NCBI GenBank assembly: GCA_041749475.1
Contig: JBGTBD010000067.1
Span: 26,868 to 90,867, forward strand
Direction: 5' to 3'
Length of the DNA stretch: 64,000 nucleotides
Source of the DNA: JBGTBD01 sp041749475
GTDB taxonomy: Bacteria > Pseudomonadota > Alphaproteobacteria > Rickettsiales > UBA998
The notes beneath the pieces are model-generated. The model saw only the letters and a list, made by a program, of their open reading frames with translations, was not told the origin of the DNA and searched no databases. The position numbers were made by a program, and so were the translations under genes. Shown here one piece after another: positions 44,165 through 52,614 of this stretch. The stretch's first letter is position 1. Every line of letters starts with the position of its first letter.

Positions 44165-45843
44165 AATGTCTCCAGTTCCTTCGCGACGTGTCGCATGGTG
44201 TGATCCCAGCGGTAGGTATCCTGCTGCCGTATGACGCGCACAGAGTTGTACCAGCGATTGGTGACTGCGTCCATGCCCCAGCGCCAGTCTGCGGCGCGAG
44301 AGAGCAGCAACATAGTTTCCACCCCGATACTACCCGCCATATGCGCGGTGGCGTTCTGGATGGTGACGACGCGATCCATCGCCCCAATCTGCGCGAGCAA
44401 TGCGTCTGCATCCTCAAAAGCCGAAAAACTATCATCCACCAGCACATATTTATCGAGCAGCTTTTTGTCGAAACTCTCCAGCGCATCAGGATGGGTATAT
44501 TGCTGCGACACGCATTGCACGTTCGGCAGTGTGAAGAGCGGCATGAACTGTTCCAGCGGGATGTTGCGGAGATACCCAGTGGAAGGATTCACCGTATGCC
44601 ACGCGATGCCGACCAGCACCTTGCCGCCCGTCTGCTCTTTGTATTTCTCGCGGAATTGCCGCACCTTCTCCGTTTCCGGTTTCAGGAACGGCGGATGGGC
44701 AGAAGGCGTGTAATGTGGCAATCCATAGCGCATCATCTCGCCCATCGGCAGATGCATGTCATACTCTTTCCACATGGATTCCGGCTGGTTGGCGAAGAGG
44801 GGCATCAACTCCAGTTCAGGGAATGCACGGGCGAAAATGGGCATTAGTTTTTCGGATTGCACAAGCAGCAACACCTTCTCGGGTTTCTGTGCCAGCAACC
44901 ACGGCAACAGGCTCGCGAACATAATGATGTCGCCCACGCCTTGCTCCATCCACATGACGATCTTTTTCCCCGCCACCGATTCACCTTTCCACTCAGGGAT
45001 GGGGAACGGGAAATAGAGTTGCCCTTCCACCCGGAACCGCGCACGGTAAAGCTCGAACCCTTCCTGAAAATCTGAGTTCTGTAATTGTAGAAGGGCGACG
45101 GAATTCTCCATCTGCGCATCGCCCGGATTATGCTTTAGCCCGCGCACATAAGAATCAAGTTGTTCCGGCTGGTTACCTTCCGCGCCGTAATTATTGGCGC
45201 GTTGCAGCCATAGCATCTTCTCCTGCGGGAAATGCTTCAGTGCTTCCTCGACCACGCGATGGGACTGTTCATACCGCCCCGACCGATGCAGCGCGCGGCC
45301 ATAGCATTGCATGAACTCCCCGTTTTGTTGCGGGCTGAGTTTCAACACCCGCTCAAAATGCGGAACCGCCTCGGCATTGGAATGCACTTCGAGGAACATC
45401 TTGGCGAGGAGAGCGTGCAAGAAAATGGAATTAGGTTGTTGCTTCACCGCCATGCGCAGAGGCGGGATGATCTGCCGTTGGAAAGGGAATTTTCCGATGA
45501 GGGTGAGGATGGTGGAATAGGAGGTCTGATCGTCCGGTAACTTCCCCAGCAGCGCGATCAATATCTCCATCGCCGCGAGCGGCTGCCCTGCCGCCAGCTC
45601 CACTTCCGCAAGGCGATAATAATGTTTGGGGTTCTTTGCCTCGGCCTTGAGGGCGCGTTGCAGATGCTCCCGCGCTGCTTCGAAATTCTGTTGCTGGAAA
45701 TGACTGGTTCCCAGCAGGAATAAGATCTCCGCATGGGTCGGATGCTCGTTCAGCAGTTCGGTATAGAGCGTCTGTGCCTTGCCGATCTCCCCGGCGGCAT
45801 GGAAGCGCATCGCTTCGGGAAGCTTTGCGGCAAGTGCGCTCAT
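44161..45843 (-). CDS. TPR-glycosyltransferase, paralog 2 of 3
   Basis: A 560-residue protein built like its neighbour: TPR repeats to about residue 265 (GEIGKAQTLYTELLNEHPTHAEILFLLGTSHF), then the glycosyltransferase domain (IPEWKGESVAGKKIVMWMEQGVGDIIMF; VTIQNATAHMAGSIGVETMLLL). GGAGACATT before the next ATG is encoded at its end. Both its ends overlap adjacent genes by ATGA. The similarity to paralog 3 points to a tandem duplication, with divergence in the acceptor-side TPRs. Confidence 0.83.
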   Translation of the reverse strand: MSALAAKLPEAMRFHAAGEIGKAQTLYTELLNEHPTHAEILFLLGTSHFQQQNFEAAREHLQRALKAEAKNPKHYYRLAEVELAAGQPLAAMEILIALLGKLPDDQTSYSTILTLIGKFPFQRQIIPPLRMAVKQQPNSIFLHALLAKMFLEVHSNAEAVPHFERVLKLSPQQNGEFMQCYGRALHRSGRYEQSHRVVEEALKHFPQEKMLWLQRANNYGAEGNQPEQLDSYVRGLKHNPGDAQMENSVALLQLQNSDFQEGFELYRARFRVEGQLYFPFPIPEWKGESVAGKKIVMWMEQGVGDIIMFASLLPWLLAQKPEKVLLLVQSEKLMPIFARAFPELELMPLFANQPESMWKEYDMHLPMGEMMRYGLPHYTPSAHPPFLKPETEKVRQFREKYKEQTGGKVLVGIAWHTVNPSTGYLRNIPLEQFMPLFTLPNVQCVSQQYTHPDALESFDKKLLDKYVLVDDSFSAFEDADALLAQIGAMDRVVTIQNATAHMAGSIGVETMLLLSRAADWRWGMDAVTNRWYNSVRVIRQQDTYRWDHTMRHVAKELETL

Positions 45844-47309
45844 GCGGGCCAGCCTGCCGTAATGCGCCCTGCCGCGCTCTCCAGTGTCGGCTTCCAGCTG
45901 ATCGGGCTTTCCTGCCTGAGCAGTGTGACCGACGGATACCAGTGATTGGACTCGCCGGTGATGCCCCAGCGCCAGTCACTGGCCGTGGGGACGAGGAGCA
46001 ATGCTTTCTTGCCCAGCCCGCCCGCTAGATGCACCAGCGTATTGTCGATGGTAACGATACCGTCAACGGCCATGATCTGCGCAGCCTGTACATCCGGTTC
46101 GGCCATACTGTTGACGGCGCTGTCATGGAATACGGGAAGATTCTCCTTCGCGAAATACGCGGTAGCATCTTCATGCGCGCCATATTGCATATCGACCCAC
46201 AATACATCCGGCGTAGAAAGTAGTGCTTTTAATTGCGTCGGCGCGATGTTGCGATAGACCGCGCTGAACGGGTTGATGGTATTCCACGCCACGCCGATGA
46301 TATGCTTCTTCCCTCGCGCTGCCGCAAGCTGCGTATAGCGCGCACGCATCTCCGCCGTCTTCGCCTCATCCGCTTTCAGGCTTGGCCCACTGATATGCTC
46401 GAACCCGGCTTTTTTAGCATGGACCAGCAAATCCCCGAGCGGGAGCTTGGCATGATAGGAGCCGAGTGGAATCTGCGCCGCATCCTCGCTCGCATAGACC
46501 GCGATACCGGGATAGGAGCGCTGCAACAGCGCCATCAGTTTCTTCGGTGCAACCAGACCGGACACTTCCGCATATTGTTTCAGCCACGGCATCAGGCGTA
46601 GGAACATCAGCGTATCCCCCAACCCCTGTTCCGCCAGCAATAATATTTTCTGACGCGGATCACCCCCCGGAACCCATGTCGGCAGCGATAGAGACAATAG
46701 CGCTGGTGCAACTCCGTTCTGCCGCACGGCATAGCGATCAAGCCCCTCGGCGAAATCGGAGACCATCATCTCATGCAGGCCCAGCGTAAAGGTGATGCGG
46801 TCGTGACCGGGCACAAGCGCAGACGCCGCCCGGTAATCATGCAACATCGCGTCATACCGACCCCATGTCTGCATCACGCTACCCCGCAATGCCAGCAGGA
46901 CGGGATTATCAGGATTACGCGTATTGGCTTCATCCACCACGCGCAATGCTTCCTGGAATTCGCCGGTGCATTCCAGCGCGTAGAGATAGTTGATATAGAA
47001 GACGACATCCTTCTCGTAGAACTGGTGATAGAGGATACGCAAATGATAGAGCGCCTGTTTGTAGCGCTGCGTGAGCATCAGGAAGCGGATCAGTTCATTG
47101 CGGAAATAGGGCAGGGGACGGAGGATGACGACATCCTCCAACAAGGTAATAATCTCGTCGAACCGCTTTGCTTTCTGTGCGGCGTTCGCCGCCGCCGTGA
47201 GCAGTTCCGGCTGGCTGGCGATGGCGCTGGCGCTCGGGAAATGAAAGACGGTAGGCCGCTGCTCACTGGCGATAAGCTGGGCGGAAAGGGCGGGATTATG
47301 GGTGGTCAT
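45840..47309 (-). CDS. TPR-glycosyltransferase, paralog 1 of 3 (diverged)
   Basis: A 489-residue relative of the two genes after it. The N-terminal TPR-like region is shorter and less regular. The catalytic half has KILLLAEQGLGDTLMFLRLMPWL and VTIDNTLVHLAGGLGKKALLL, where the others have NATAHMAG. This change in the donor-side loop suggests a different sugar donor or a different rate. Both ends overlap neighbours by ATGA. Confidence 0.8.
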   Translation of the reverse strand: MTTHNPALSAQLIASEQRPTVFHFPSASAIASQPELLTAAANAAQKAKRFDEIITLLEDVVILRPLPYFRNELIRFLMLTQRYKQALYHLRILYHQFYEKDVVFYINYLYALECTGEFQEALRVVDEANTRNPDNPVLLALRGSVMQTWGRYDAMLHDYRAASALVPGHDRITFTLGLHEMMVSDFAEGLDRYAVRQNGVAPALLSLSLPTWVPGGDPRQKILLLAEQGLGDTLMFLRLMPWLKQYAEVSGLVAPKKLMALLQRSYPGIAVYASEDAAQIPLGSYHAKLPLGDLLVHAKKAGFEHISGPSLKADEAKTAEMRARYTQLAAARGKKHIIGVAWNTINPFSAVYRNIAPTQLKALLSTPDVLWVDMQYGAHEDATAYFAKENLPVFHDSAVNSMAEPDVQAAQIMAVDGIVTIDNTLVHLAGGLGKKALLLVPTASDWRWGITGESNHWYPSVTLLRQESPISWKPTLESAAGRITAGWPA

Positions 47310-48022
47310 GAAGCGGCCTTCTTGTTGGTGCGTTGATCCACGCGCAACATCGCGTCACGTTCGTCTAACCATTCGCGGGCAAAATCGCAATCGCGCGTTT
47401 CCTCAAAATACGGGCCGCCCAGCGTGTAATGGATATTGGATACCTGCTCCACCGGCACGGCGTCGTATTCTCCGACGAGGAAGTTCCAACGCGCAGGAAT
47501 CTCGCCAATCAATGCTTCGTTCTCCAGCCAGTTGAAGCGGTGCAGGTCAAGCCCGGTGGCAGTGTTGACGTATTCCGGCGTCAGTGCTTTGCATTTGGCG
47601 CAATTCATCAGCATGACGCTGGACCAGTTCTTTTTTTCATACTTGGTTTGTGTGTGGCCGAGGAATTTGACATCCGACTTGGGCACGTAATCATGTTTTA
47701 CCACCTGCACCGCGTATCGCTCGTCCCTGAGCGCCCAAAGGCTAGCGATGTCATCAATTACTAGCATGTCATTATCCATGAAGATGGCCCACCCCTCGAA
47801 TCCGGCGAGATACGGCGTTAGGAAACGGGAGAAGGAGAATTCGGTTGATTGTAGCGGGTTGCGTTCACGCCACATTAATTTCCCCAGCTGGTTCAGCGCT
47901 AGCGGCGTGATGCTGACCGGATGGCTCGCGCGGGCGATGATGCTATGCGTCAGCGTGTAATACGCCCCCGATTCACGTGGGTCGTAGCCAATAAAAATAC
48001 GGATATTCTGATGATGTGTCAT
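47306..48022 (-). CDS. GT8-like glycosyltransferase, first gene of the glycan operon
   Basis: A 238-residue GT-A-like protein. It begins IRIFIGYDPRESGAYYTL and has the metal-binding MDNDMLVIDD (DxD type) and NEALIGEIPARWNFLVGEY. These match the GT8-like family often annotated only as glycosyltransferase. GGAGCG precedes its ATG. A sigma-54-type promoter lies about 80 bases upstream. The next gene overlaps it by four bases. Confidence 0.82.
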   Translation of the reverse strand: MTHHQNIRIFIGYDPRESGAYYTLTHSIIARASHPVSITPLALNQLGKLMWRERNPLQSTEFSFSRFLTPYLAGFEGWAIFMDNDMLVIDDIASLWALRDERYAVQVVKHDYVPKSDVKFLGHTQTKYEKKNWSSVMLMNCAKCKALTPEYVNTATGLDLHRFNWLENEALIGEIPARWNFLVGEYDAVPVEQVSNIHYTLGGPYFEETRDCDFAREWLDERDAMLRVDQRTNKKAAS

Positions 48023-48110
48023 ACTATAGCGCTCCTCTTTGCATTCTTGTTTCTTACCACTTCTGGGGTGGCGTAAGTTTGATCTCTGTCAACCAAGAAT
48101 GTCCATATAA

Positions 48111-48128
48111 TAAGCAAGTTCCATGCCA
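48111..48128 (-). promoter_or_regulatory. Putative sigma-54 promoter of the glycan operon
   Basis: Read on the minus strand, TGGCATGGAACTTGCT matches the sigma-54 consensus TGGCACG-N4-TTGCW with one mismatch. The invariant GG (48126-48127) and GC (48114-48115) are ten bases apart as required. The start would be near 48102, giving a leader of about 80 bases. No enhancer site or activator gene was recognised nearby. Confidence 0.6.
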
Positions 48129-48132
48129 CCCT

Positions 48133-50220
48133 CTAGGAAGCAGGTGAAATGGCCTCCAGCGATTCCTTGCCGCTCTCTTGTTCGACATAATGGATCAGCG
48201 CCATCACCACCGTACGGTCAAGCGCAGTGTCGATAAGGCTGAGCAGCGTACGCATGGCTTCCGCCGTCGCCACTTTCTTACGGTAGGCACGGGCGCTTGT
48301 CATCGCCACATAGAGATTGGCGGCCTTGATGATCCGCGCATGTAACAGAATATCGTCACCCTTTAGCCCCTTCGGCCCGGAGCCGTCCACCATCTCCTGC
48401 GACTGGCGGATGGCGTCGAGAATCGGCCCCTCGAACGTAATCCCCTCCAGCAAATCGGCGCTGGTGAGGATGGAGCGCTGCACCAGCGCACTTTCCTCCG
48501 CTTTCAGGGAGCGTTTGGCGGTGAGAATATCGTGCGGAATGGCGATTTTACCGATATTCATCAACCGCCCGGCAATTTCTGCCGTGCGTTGCTGCGCCTC
48601 ATCCAGACCCATATGCCGCGCGATGGCCGCCGAAAGATGCGCAACCCGCTTGGAATGGGTCGCCGCATGGGGGTCGCGCTTATCGACCAGCTCAACTAGT
48701 GTGGCGACGACACTGCTCAACATCGCATTCCGCTTCGCTTCCTCGCGCAGCAGTTCGGTGACGTCTTCCTCGATGACCAGCACCCCTTGCATCTGCGTAC
48801 CCGGCTCGGTCCCCGGCAAATCGGACAACGGGATGAAACGTGATTGCAGAGCGTTGATGATGACGCCCTCATGCTCGTCTTTCCACAAGAAATGATGTTC
48901 CTGTTTCTCTTTTAACGCATGGTAGGCGGCGGTAATAATGGCCTGCCCCCGCGCCGATTGAGCGAGCTGCTCGATGGGCGTGCCATTGAGCGTCTCCCGA
49001 GCGCGGCGGAATTGCGTGGCGGCTTTTTCGTTAGCGTAGCGCAGGCGCATCTCGCCGTCGAGCAGGTAGGTGGCGACTGGCGTGTTCGTAGCAATCAGCT
49101 CCAGCAACGCCTCATGCTGTTCGATGGTATGCGCGACATCGCGATGATACCGGGCCAGTTCCTTATTGCGCTCCGCACTCGCATGCCGCCAGAGGGAGAT
49201 GATGAGCAACGCCCCCGCCAGCGCGACGAAGGCAAGTGTGGATTTCATCCAGAACGCGCGTTCTGCCGTCTCCTGCATGGCGGCGGGGTAGCTGATATTC
49301 GCCGTCACCACCCACGGCGTCCCTGTCACCGCCCGGGCATAGACCACCCACGGCGTATCATTCAATTCCTTCAGCAATAACCCGTTCTGCGTGGTGAGCG
49401 TGGTTCTCAGCGCCGCGTCTGTATCGGGCTGATGGGCAAGTTGCAATATGTCGTTCTCGATACTCAGGGACTGCACCATCCCCTGTTTCGCGGGGCTATA
49501 CAACGTGAAGGAAATATCTTGCCGCTGCTGCTTGGTGGGGACAAGGAACCGCGCGAAACGCGCATCCACAGGCGCAACGCCGATGATATATCCGACAGGT
49601 TCGGACATCGCCTCATCCGCCTGCACCGCGAACACGGGCCAGCGGAACGCCAGCGAAAGCGGGAAATCCTGTGCGGCATCATGGAATCCGCTGACGATAG
49701 GACGACGCACGGAGCGGTCAAGTTTCAGTTCCGCAGGTAAGTGCTCCAACGGCAAGAACCCTTCCGTCGCGACCAGTATCGCGCCTCCCGCATCGGTGAT
49801 GGCCAGCCCCGGCAGATATTGCATCTGCCCCCCATCCGCGCTCGCGAGGGAGGAAAACCCGTTGCTGGCCGCCGTGGCGGATAGCAGGTGATGCAGATAG
49901 GTCAACTGTGCTTCACTGACCGGAAGCGACGCGTCCTCCGCCGTAATCTCTGTCATGTAAAGGCGCAAAGAAACATTATCCGTCAACCCGTTAAGGGCGG
50001 AACGACGTTCCTCCATCCATTGAGTGATGCCTTGCGCCTTCCCGCTGGCCAGTAAATCCAGCTGTCCGGCCCATTGCCGCGTGTCCCGCCCCCTTTCGGC
50101 GGTCAGGAATAATTGGAGCCCTAACGAAGCCGCCACGGCTGCAATCAGCCACAACAGCAGCAGGAGCCTGCTTGTCCGGGTGGTAAGCCGTGTACTGGGC
50201 GGGGTAAGCAAAGTCGCCAA
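48133..50220 (-). CDS. Membrane receptor with PAS-like and degenerate HD-GYP domains
   Basis: A 695-residue protein. A membrane helix (about 18-37), a periplasmic sensor of about 280 residues (dCACHE-like), a second helix near 325-345 and a PAS-like domain (about 370-495) lead to an HD-GYP-type domain (about 505-680). That domain has lost its metal ligands: the HD pair is Met554-Asn555 (RLMNIGKIAIP), HHE is Ser-Gln-Glu at 607-609, and GYP reads GPK. Phosphodiesterase activity is therefore unlikely; binding of a nucleotide or partner is possible. The TTG start is chosen because AGGAGCTGTT precedes it. It diverges from the LapG-like gene. Confidence 0.82.
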   Translation of the reverse strand: MATLLTPPSTRLTTRTSRLLLLLWLIAAVAASLGLQLFLTAERGRDTRQWAGQLDLLASGKAQGITQWMEERRSALNGLTDNVSLRLYMTEITAEDASLPVSEAQLTYLHHLLSATAASNGFSSLASADGGQMQYLPGLAITDAGGAILVATEGFLPLEHLPAELKLDRSVRRPIVSGFHDAAQDFPLSLAFRWPVFAVQADEAMSEPVGYIIGVAPVDARFARFLVPTKQQRQDISFTLYSPAKQGMVQSLSIENDILQLAHQPDTDAALRTTLTTQNGLLLKELNDTPWVVYARAVTGTPWVVTANISYPAAMQETAERAFWMKSTLAFVALAGALLIISLWRHASAERNKELARYHRDVAHTIEQHEALLELIATNTPVATYLLDGEMRLRYANEKAATQFRRARETLNGTPIEQLAQSARGQAIITAAYHALKEKQEHHFLWKDEHEGVIINALQSRFIPLSDLPGTEPGTQMQGVLVIEEDVTELLREEAKRNAMLSSVVATLVELVDKRDPHAATHSKRVAHLSAAIARHMGLDEAQQRTAEIAGRLMNIGKIAIPHDILTAKRSLKAEESALVQRSILTSADLLEGITFEGPILDAIRQSQEMVDGSGPKGLKGDDILLHARIIKAANLYVAMTSARAYRKKVATAEAMRTLLSLIDTALDRTVVMALIHYVEQESGKESLEAISPAS

Positions 50221-50272
50221 AACAGCTCCTGTTTACGTTCTTTAAAGTGTTGTCATACTAATAATAAATGGC

Positions 50273-50947
50273 ATGCAAATAAAGCAAAGAATCAGGAAGC
50301 CATGCTGTTCTGTCTGGTGGAGGGGGCTGTGTTGCATCCTTGGCCTGATGTTCGGCGCGGTTGTCCCTGCGCACGCTGCCGCAGGTTTTGCCCTGTTCGG
50401 CTCGGGGGAATCGGTCTCCCGTAATCTTGCGCCCTTCCCCAAATGGGGGCAGATGCTCAAACGCGATGAACGACAGCGCACGCAACGCAAGGAGCATTGC
50501 GCGAACGCCACAACCAAATGTCTGCCTGCCCGTTGGGTAAGCGTCATCGCCCGTGCAGAGGGCAAGCCGCCGCTGGAAATGCTCACGATCGTCAATCAGG
50601 GATTCAATGCTTCGAAATATACTCTCGACCGCCTCAACTGGGGTGTCGAGGATTACTGGCAGACGCCTATCGAGTTCCTCACCCGTACCGGCGACTGTGA
50701 GGATTACGCCATTATCAAATACATGACGCTGAAACTGTTGGGCGTTGACCCTTCCACCATGCGCATCGTCGTACTGGAAGACCGCAACCTGCGCCTGCTG
50801 CATTCGGTTCTCGTGGTGCGCGTGGGCGGAGTGAACTATATTCTAGACAATCAGGTCGCACAGGTGATCGCCGATACGCAGATACACCATTATGTGCCCA
50901 TCTATTCCATCAACGAACAAAACTGGTGGCGGCATATCCCCCGCTAG
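50273..50947 (+). CDS. BTLCP/LapG-like periplasmic cysteine peptidase
   Basis: A 224-residue exported protein with a signal peptide ending near AHA-AA. It is a bacterial transglutaminase-like cysteine peptidase (DUF920 family, to which LapG belongs). The catalytic triad is clear: Cys142 in TRTGDCEDYA, His177 in LLHSVLVV and Asp192 in YILDNQ. LapG-type enzymes cut large surface adhesins in the periplasm under c-di-GMP control through LapD. No LapD or large adhesin is in the window, but a degenerate HD-GYP receptor is divergently encoded 52 bases away. Confidence 0.88.
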   Translation: MQIKQRIRKPCCSVWWRGLCCILGLMFGAVVPAHAAAGFALFGSGESVSRNLAPFPKWGQMLKRDERQRTQRKEHCANATTKCLPARWVSVIARAEGKPPLEMLTIVNQGFNASKYTLDRLNWGVEDYWQTPIEFLTRTGDCEDYAIIKYMTLKLLGVDPSTMRIVVLEDRNLRLLHSVLVVRVGGVNYILDNQVAQVIADTQIHHYVPIYSINEQNWWRHIPR

Positions 50948-51009
50948 TGGCATTTCCTTGACCCTGCCCCCCTTGGCCGCTTTAATAGCCGCAACACAAA
51001 GGATATATC

Positions 51010-51810
51010 ATGGCCACCACCCGGAAAGAATCCACCCAGCCTACCAACGGTAAGGAAGAGGCGCTCGCGCGCAATCTTCCCGTCTTCTATCAGGATCCGC
51101 ACCCCATCACGCTGGAGCGCCACGGTTTCGCAGGGCTGAACCCCAGCCCGAAACTCGGCTTCACGCGGGACACCAATTCCGTTCCCGTCACCGTTGTTGA
51201 GTTTTTCGAGGCGGCGCGTTCCTACCCCATCGTCTTCACCACCGGCGCGAAGCCGCTGCCCATCGCGCTGGTGGGTATCGAGCCGAAGAATTATTTCCTG
51301 CAACCTGATGACCTGTGGAAAAAAGGCTGCTACATCCCCGCCTATGTTCGCCGCTATCCTTTTATTCTGATGGAAGTGCCGACGATGCAGCAATGGGTGC
51401 TGTGTATCGACGAAGCCTCCCCGCAATTCGCCTCGTTGAAACCGGAGCAGAAGCTTTATCAGGAAGACCAGAAGCCAAGCGAGCTCTCGCAGAACGCGCT
51501 CGAATTCTGCCGCTCCTATCAGGCGCATTACGAGATGACGGAAGCCTTCTGCGCCGCCATCGTCGAAGCCGGGTTACTGGAAGAGAAGGCGACCGAGATG
51601 CTGCTTCCCGACAAAACCAAATATAACCTGCACGGCTTCCAGCTACTCAGCGAGGAGAAATTCCACGCCCTGCCGGAAACCACCATCATGCAATGGTATC
51701 GCAAAGGCTGGATCGGGCTCGTTTATGCCATCCTGATGTCCTACAATAACTGGAAATACATGTCCGTCCTCGCCAGCGAACATCATCAGGCGAATACGGC
51801 GCAAGCCTAA
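51010..51810 (+). CDS. SapC-family protein
   Basis: A 266-residue soluble protein of the SapC family. It contains GFAGLNPSPKLGFTRDTNSVPVTVVEFFEAARSYPIVF and YIPAYVRRYPFI, both typical. It also ends like the family, with the LHGFQLLSEEKFHALPE region. The name comes from a gene next to the S-layer secretion genes of Campylobacter; the biochemical role is unknown. The ATG follows AAAGGATATATC. Confidence 0.88.
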   Translation: MATTRKESTQPTNGKEEALARNLPVFYQDPHPITLERHGFAGLNPSPKLGFTRDTNSVPVTVVEFFEAARSYPIVFTTGAKPLPIALVGIEPKNYFLQPDDLWKKGCYIPAYVRRYPFILMEVPTMQQWVLCIDEASPQFASLKPEQKLYQEDQKPSELSQNALEFCRSYQAHYEMTEAFCAAIVEAGLLEEKATEMLLPDKTKYNLHGFQLLSEEKFHALPETTIMQWYRKGWIGLVYAILMSYNNWKYMSVLASEHHQANTAQA

Positions 51811-51821
51811 ACCGCGTTTCG

Positions 51822-52562
51822 TTATTTCAGGCAATCGGCGAACGGCAGCGTCTTTTTCTTGTCCTTCAGGAACGCCTTGAACTCAGCGCTTTTCAGCACG
51901 GGATGGTCTTTCCCTTTCAGATACCATTGCGCCGATGAAGGTAGGTCATCGCTACGCATGGTTGATGCCGACGCCAGTAGCTTTTTCGTCGATGCCAACA
52001 TGGCTTGTTCTGTAGGTGAAAAAGCATCCTCCCATGCGGGACGCGTGGAAGTGGCAAATAGATTATCGGACGCACGTGCAAAATCGAAGCGGGTAAGATA
52101 GGCATGGTTCTTCAGGACTTCTTGCGGTGCGGGTTCTGACCCGTCTTCGCTGATGACGGCGGGGGTGGATGACATATCTCCGCGCTCGACCTCATAGATG
52201 AAGCACAGCGTGCTTGGCTTCTCTTTGTGCCGCAACTCATCCGGCCCGATTACATAATGTAGCTGCACCAGAAAGGCATAAGGGTTCTTCTCGCTATCGG
52301 TATAATCATAGAACGGTGTATGGAGACAGGAGGATACGGCGCGGATATTCTCGGCGACCGTATGGTTGGTCGCAGCAAGGTCTAATGCGTTCTCGGGCAA
52401 CCCGGCCAGCGCCGTATATTTTATCGTGTCGTTAGCGTCGCATCCAAAATAACTGCATCGCGGGAAGACGCATTTTACTTCTTCTTCCGCTGATATTTGC
52501 GCCGATGCGGGCAATGCGGTTGTCAGAGCAACCATCGTAAAGAGAATAGAACTGCGCACCAT
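51822..52562 (-). CDS. Secreted Cys-containing hypothetical protein
   Basis: A 246-residue protein I do not recognise. A signal peptide is cut probably after PASA. The mature protein begins with a Cys cluster, CVFPRCSYFGC, and has three further Cys, so disulfides are likely in the periplasm. The ATG at 52562 is chosen because AGGGGGTTAT lies just before it; the frame is open further upstream. It ends 11 bases from the convergent sapC-like gene and lies downstream of rodA on the same strand. Confidence 0.7.
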   Translation of the reverse strand: MVRSSILFTMVALTTALPASAQISAEEEVKCVFPRCSYFGCDANDTIKYTALAGLPENALDLAATNHTVAENIRAVSSCLHTPFYDYTDSEKNPYAFLVQLHYVIGPDELRHKEKPSTLCFIYEVERGDMSSTPAVISEDGSEPAPQEVLKNHAYLTRFDFARASDNLFATSTRPAWEDAFSPTEQAMLASTKKLLASASTMRSDDLPSSAQWYLKGKDHPVLKSAEFKAFLKDKKKTLPFADCLK

Positions 52563-52614
52563 ATAACCCCCTATCATGTAGCGGCCAATGTACTTCATCC
52601 CACCGCGTAACGCA

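Noticed and set aside
50945..50965. TGGCAT-TTCC-TTGAC before the SapC-like gene as a sigma-54 promoter
   Set aside because: The GC of the -12 element is absent, so the essential GG-N10-GC pattern fails.
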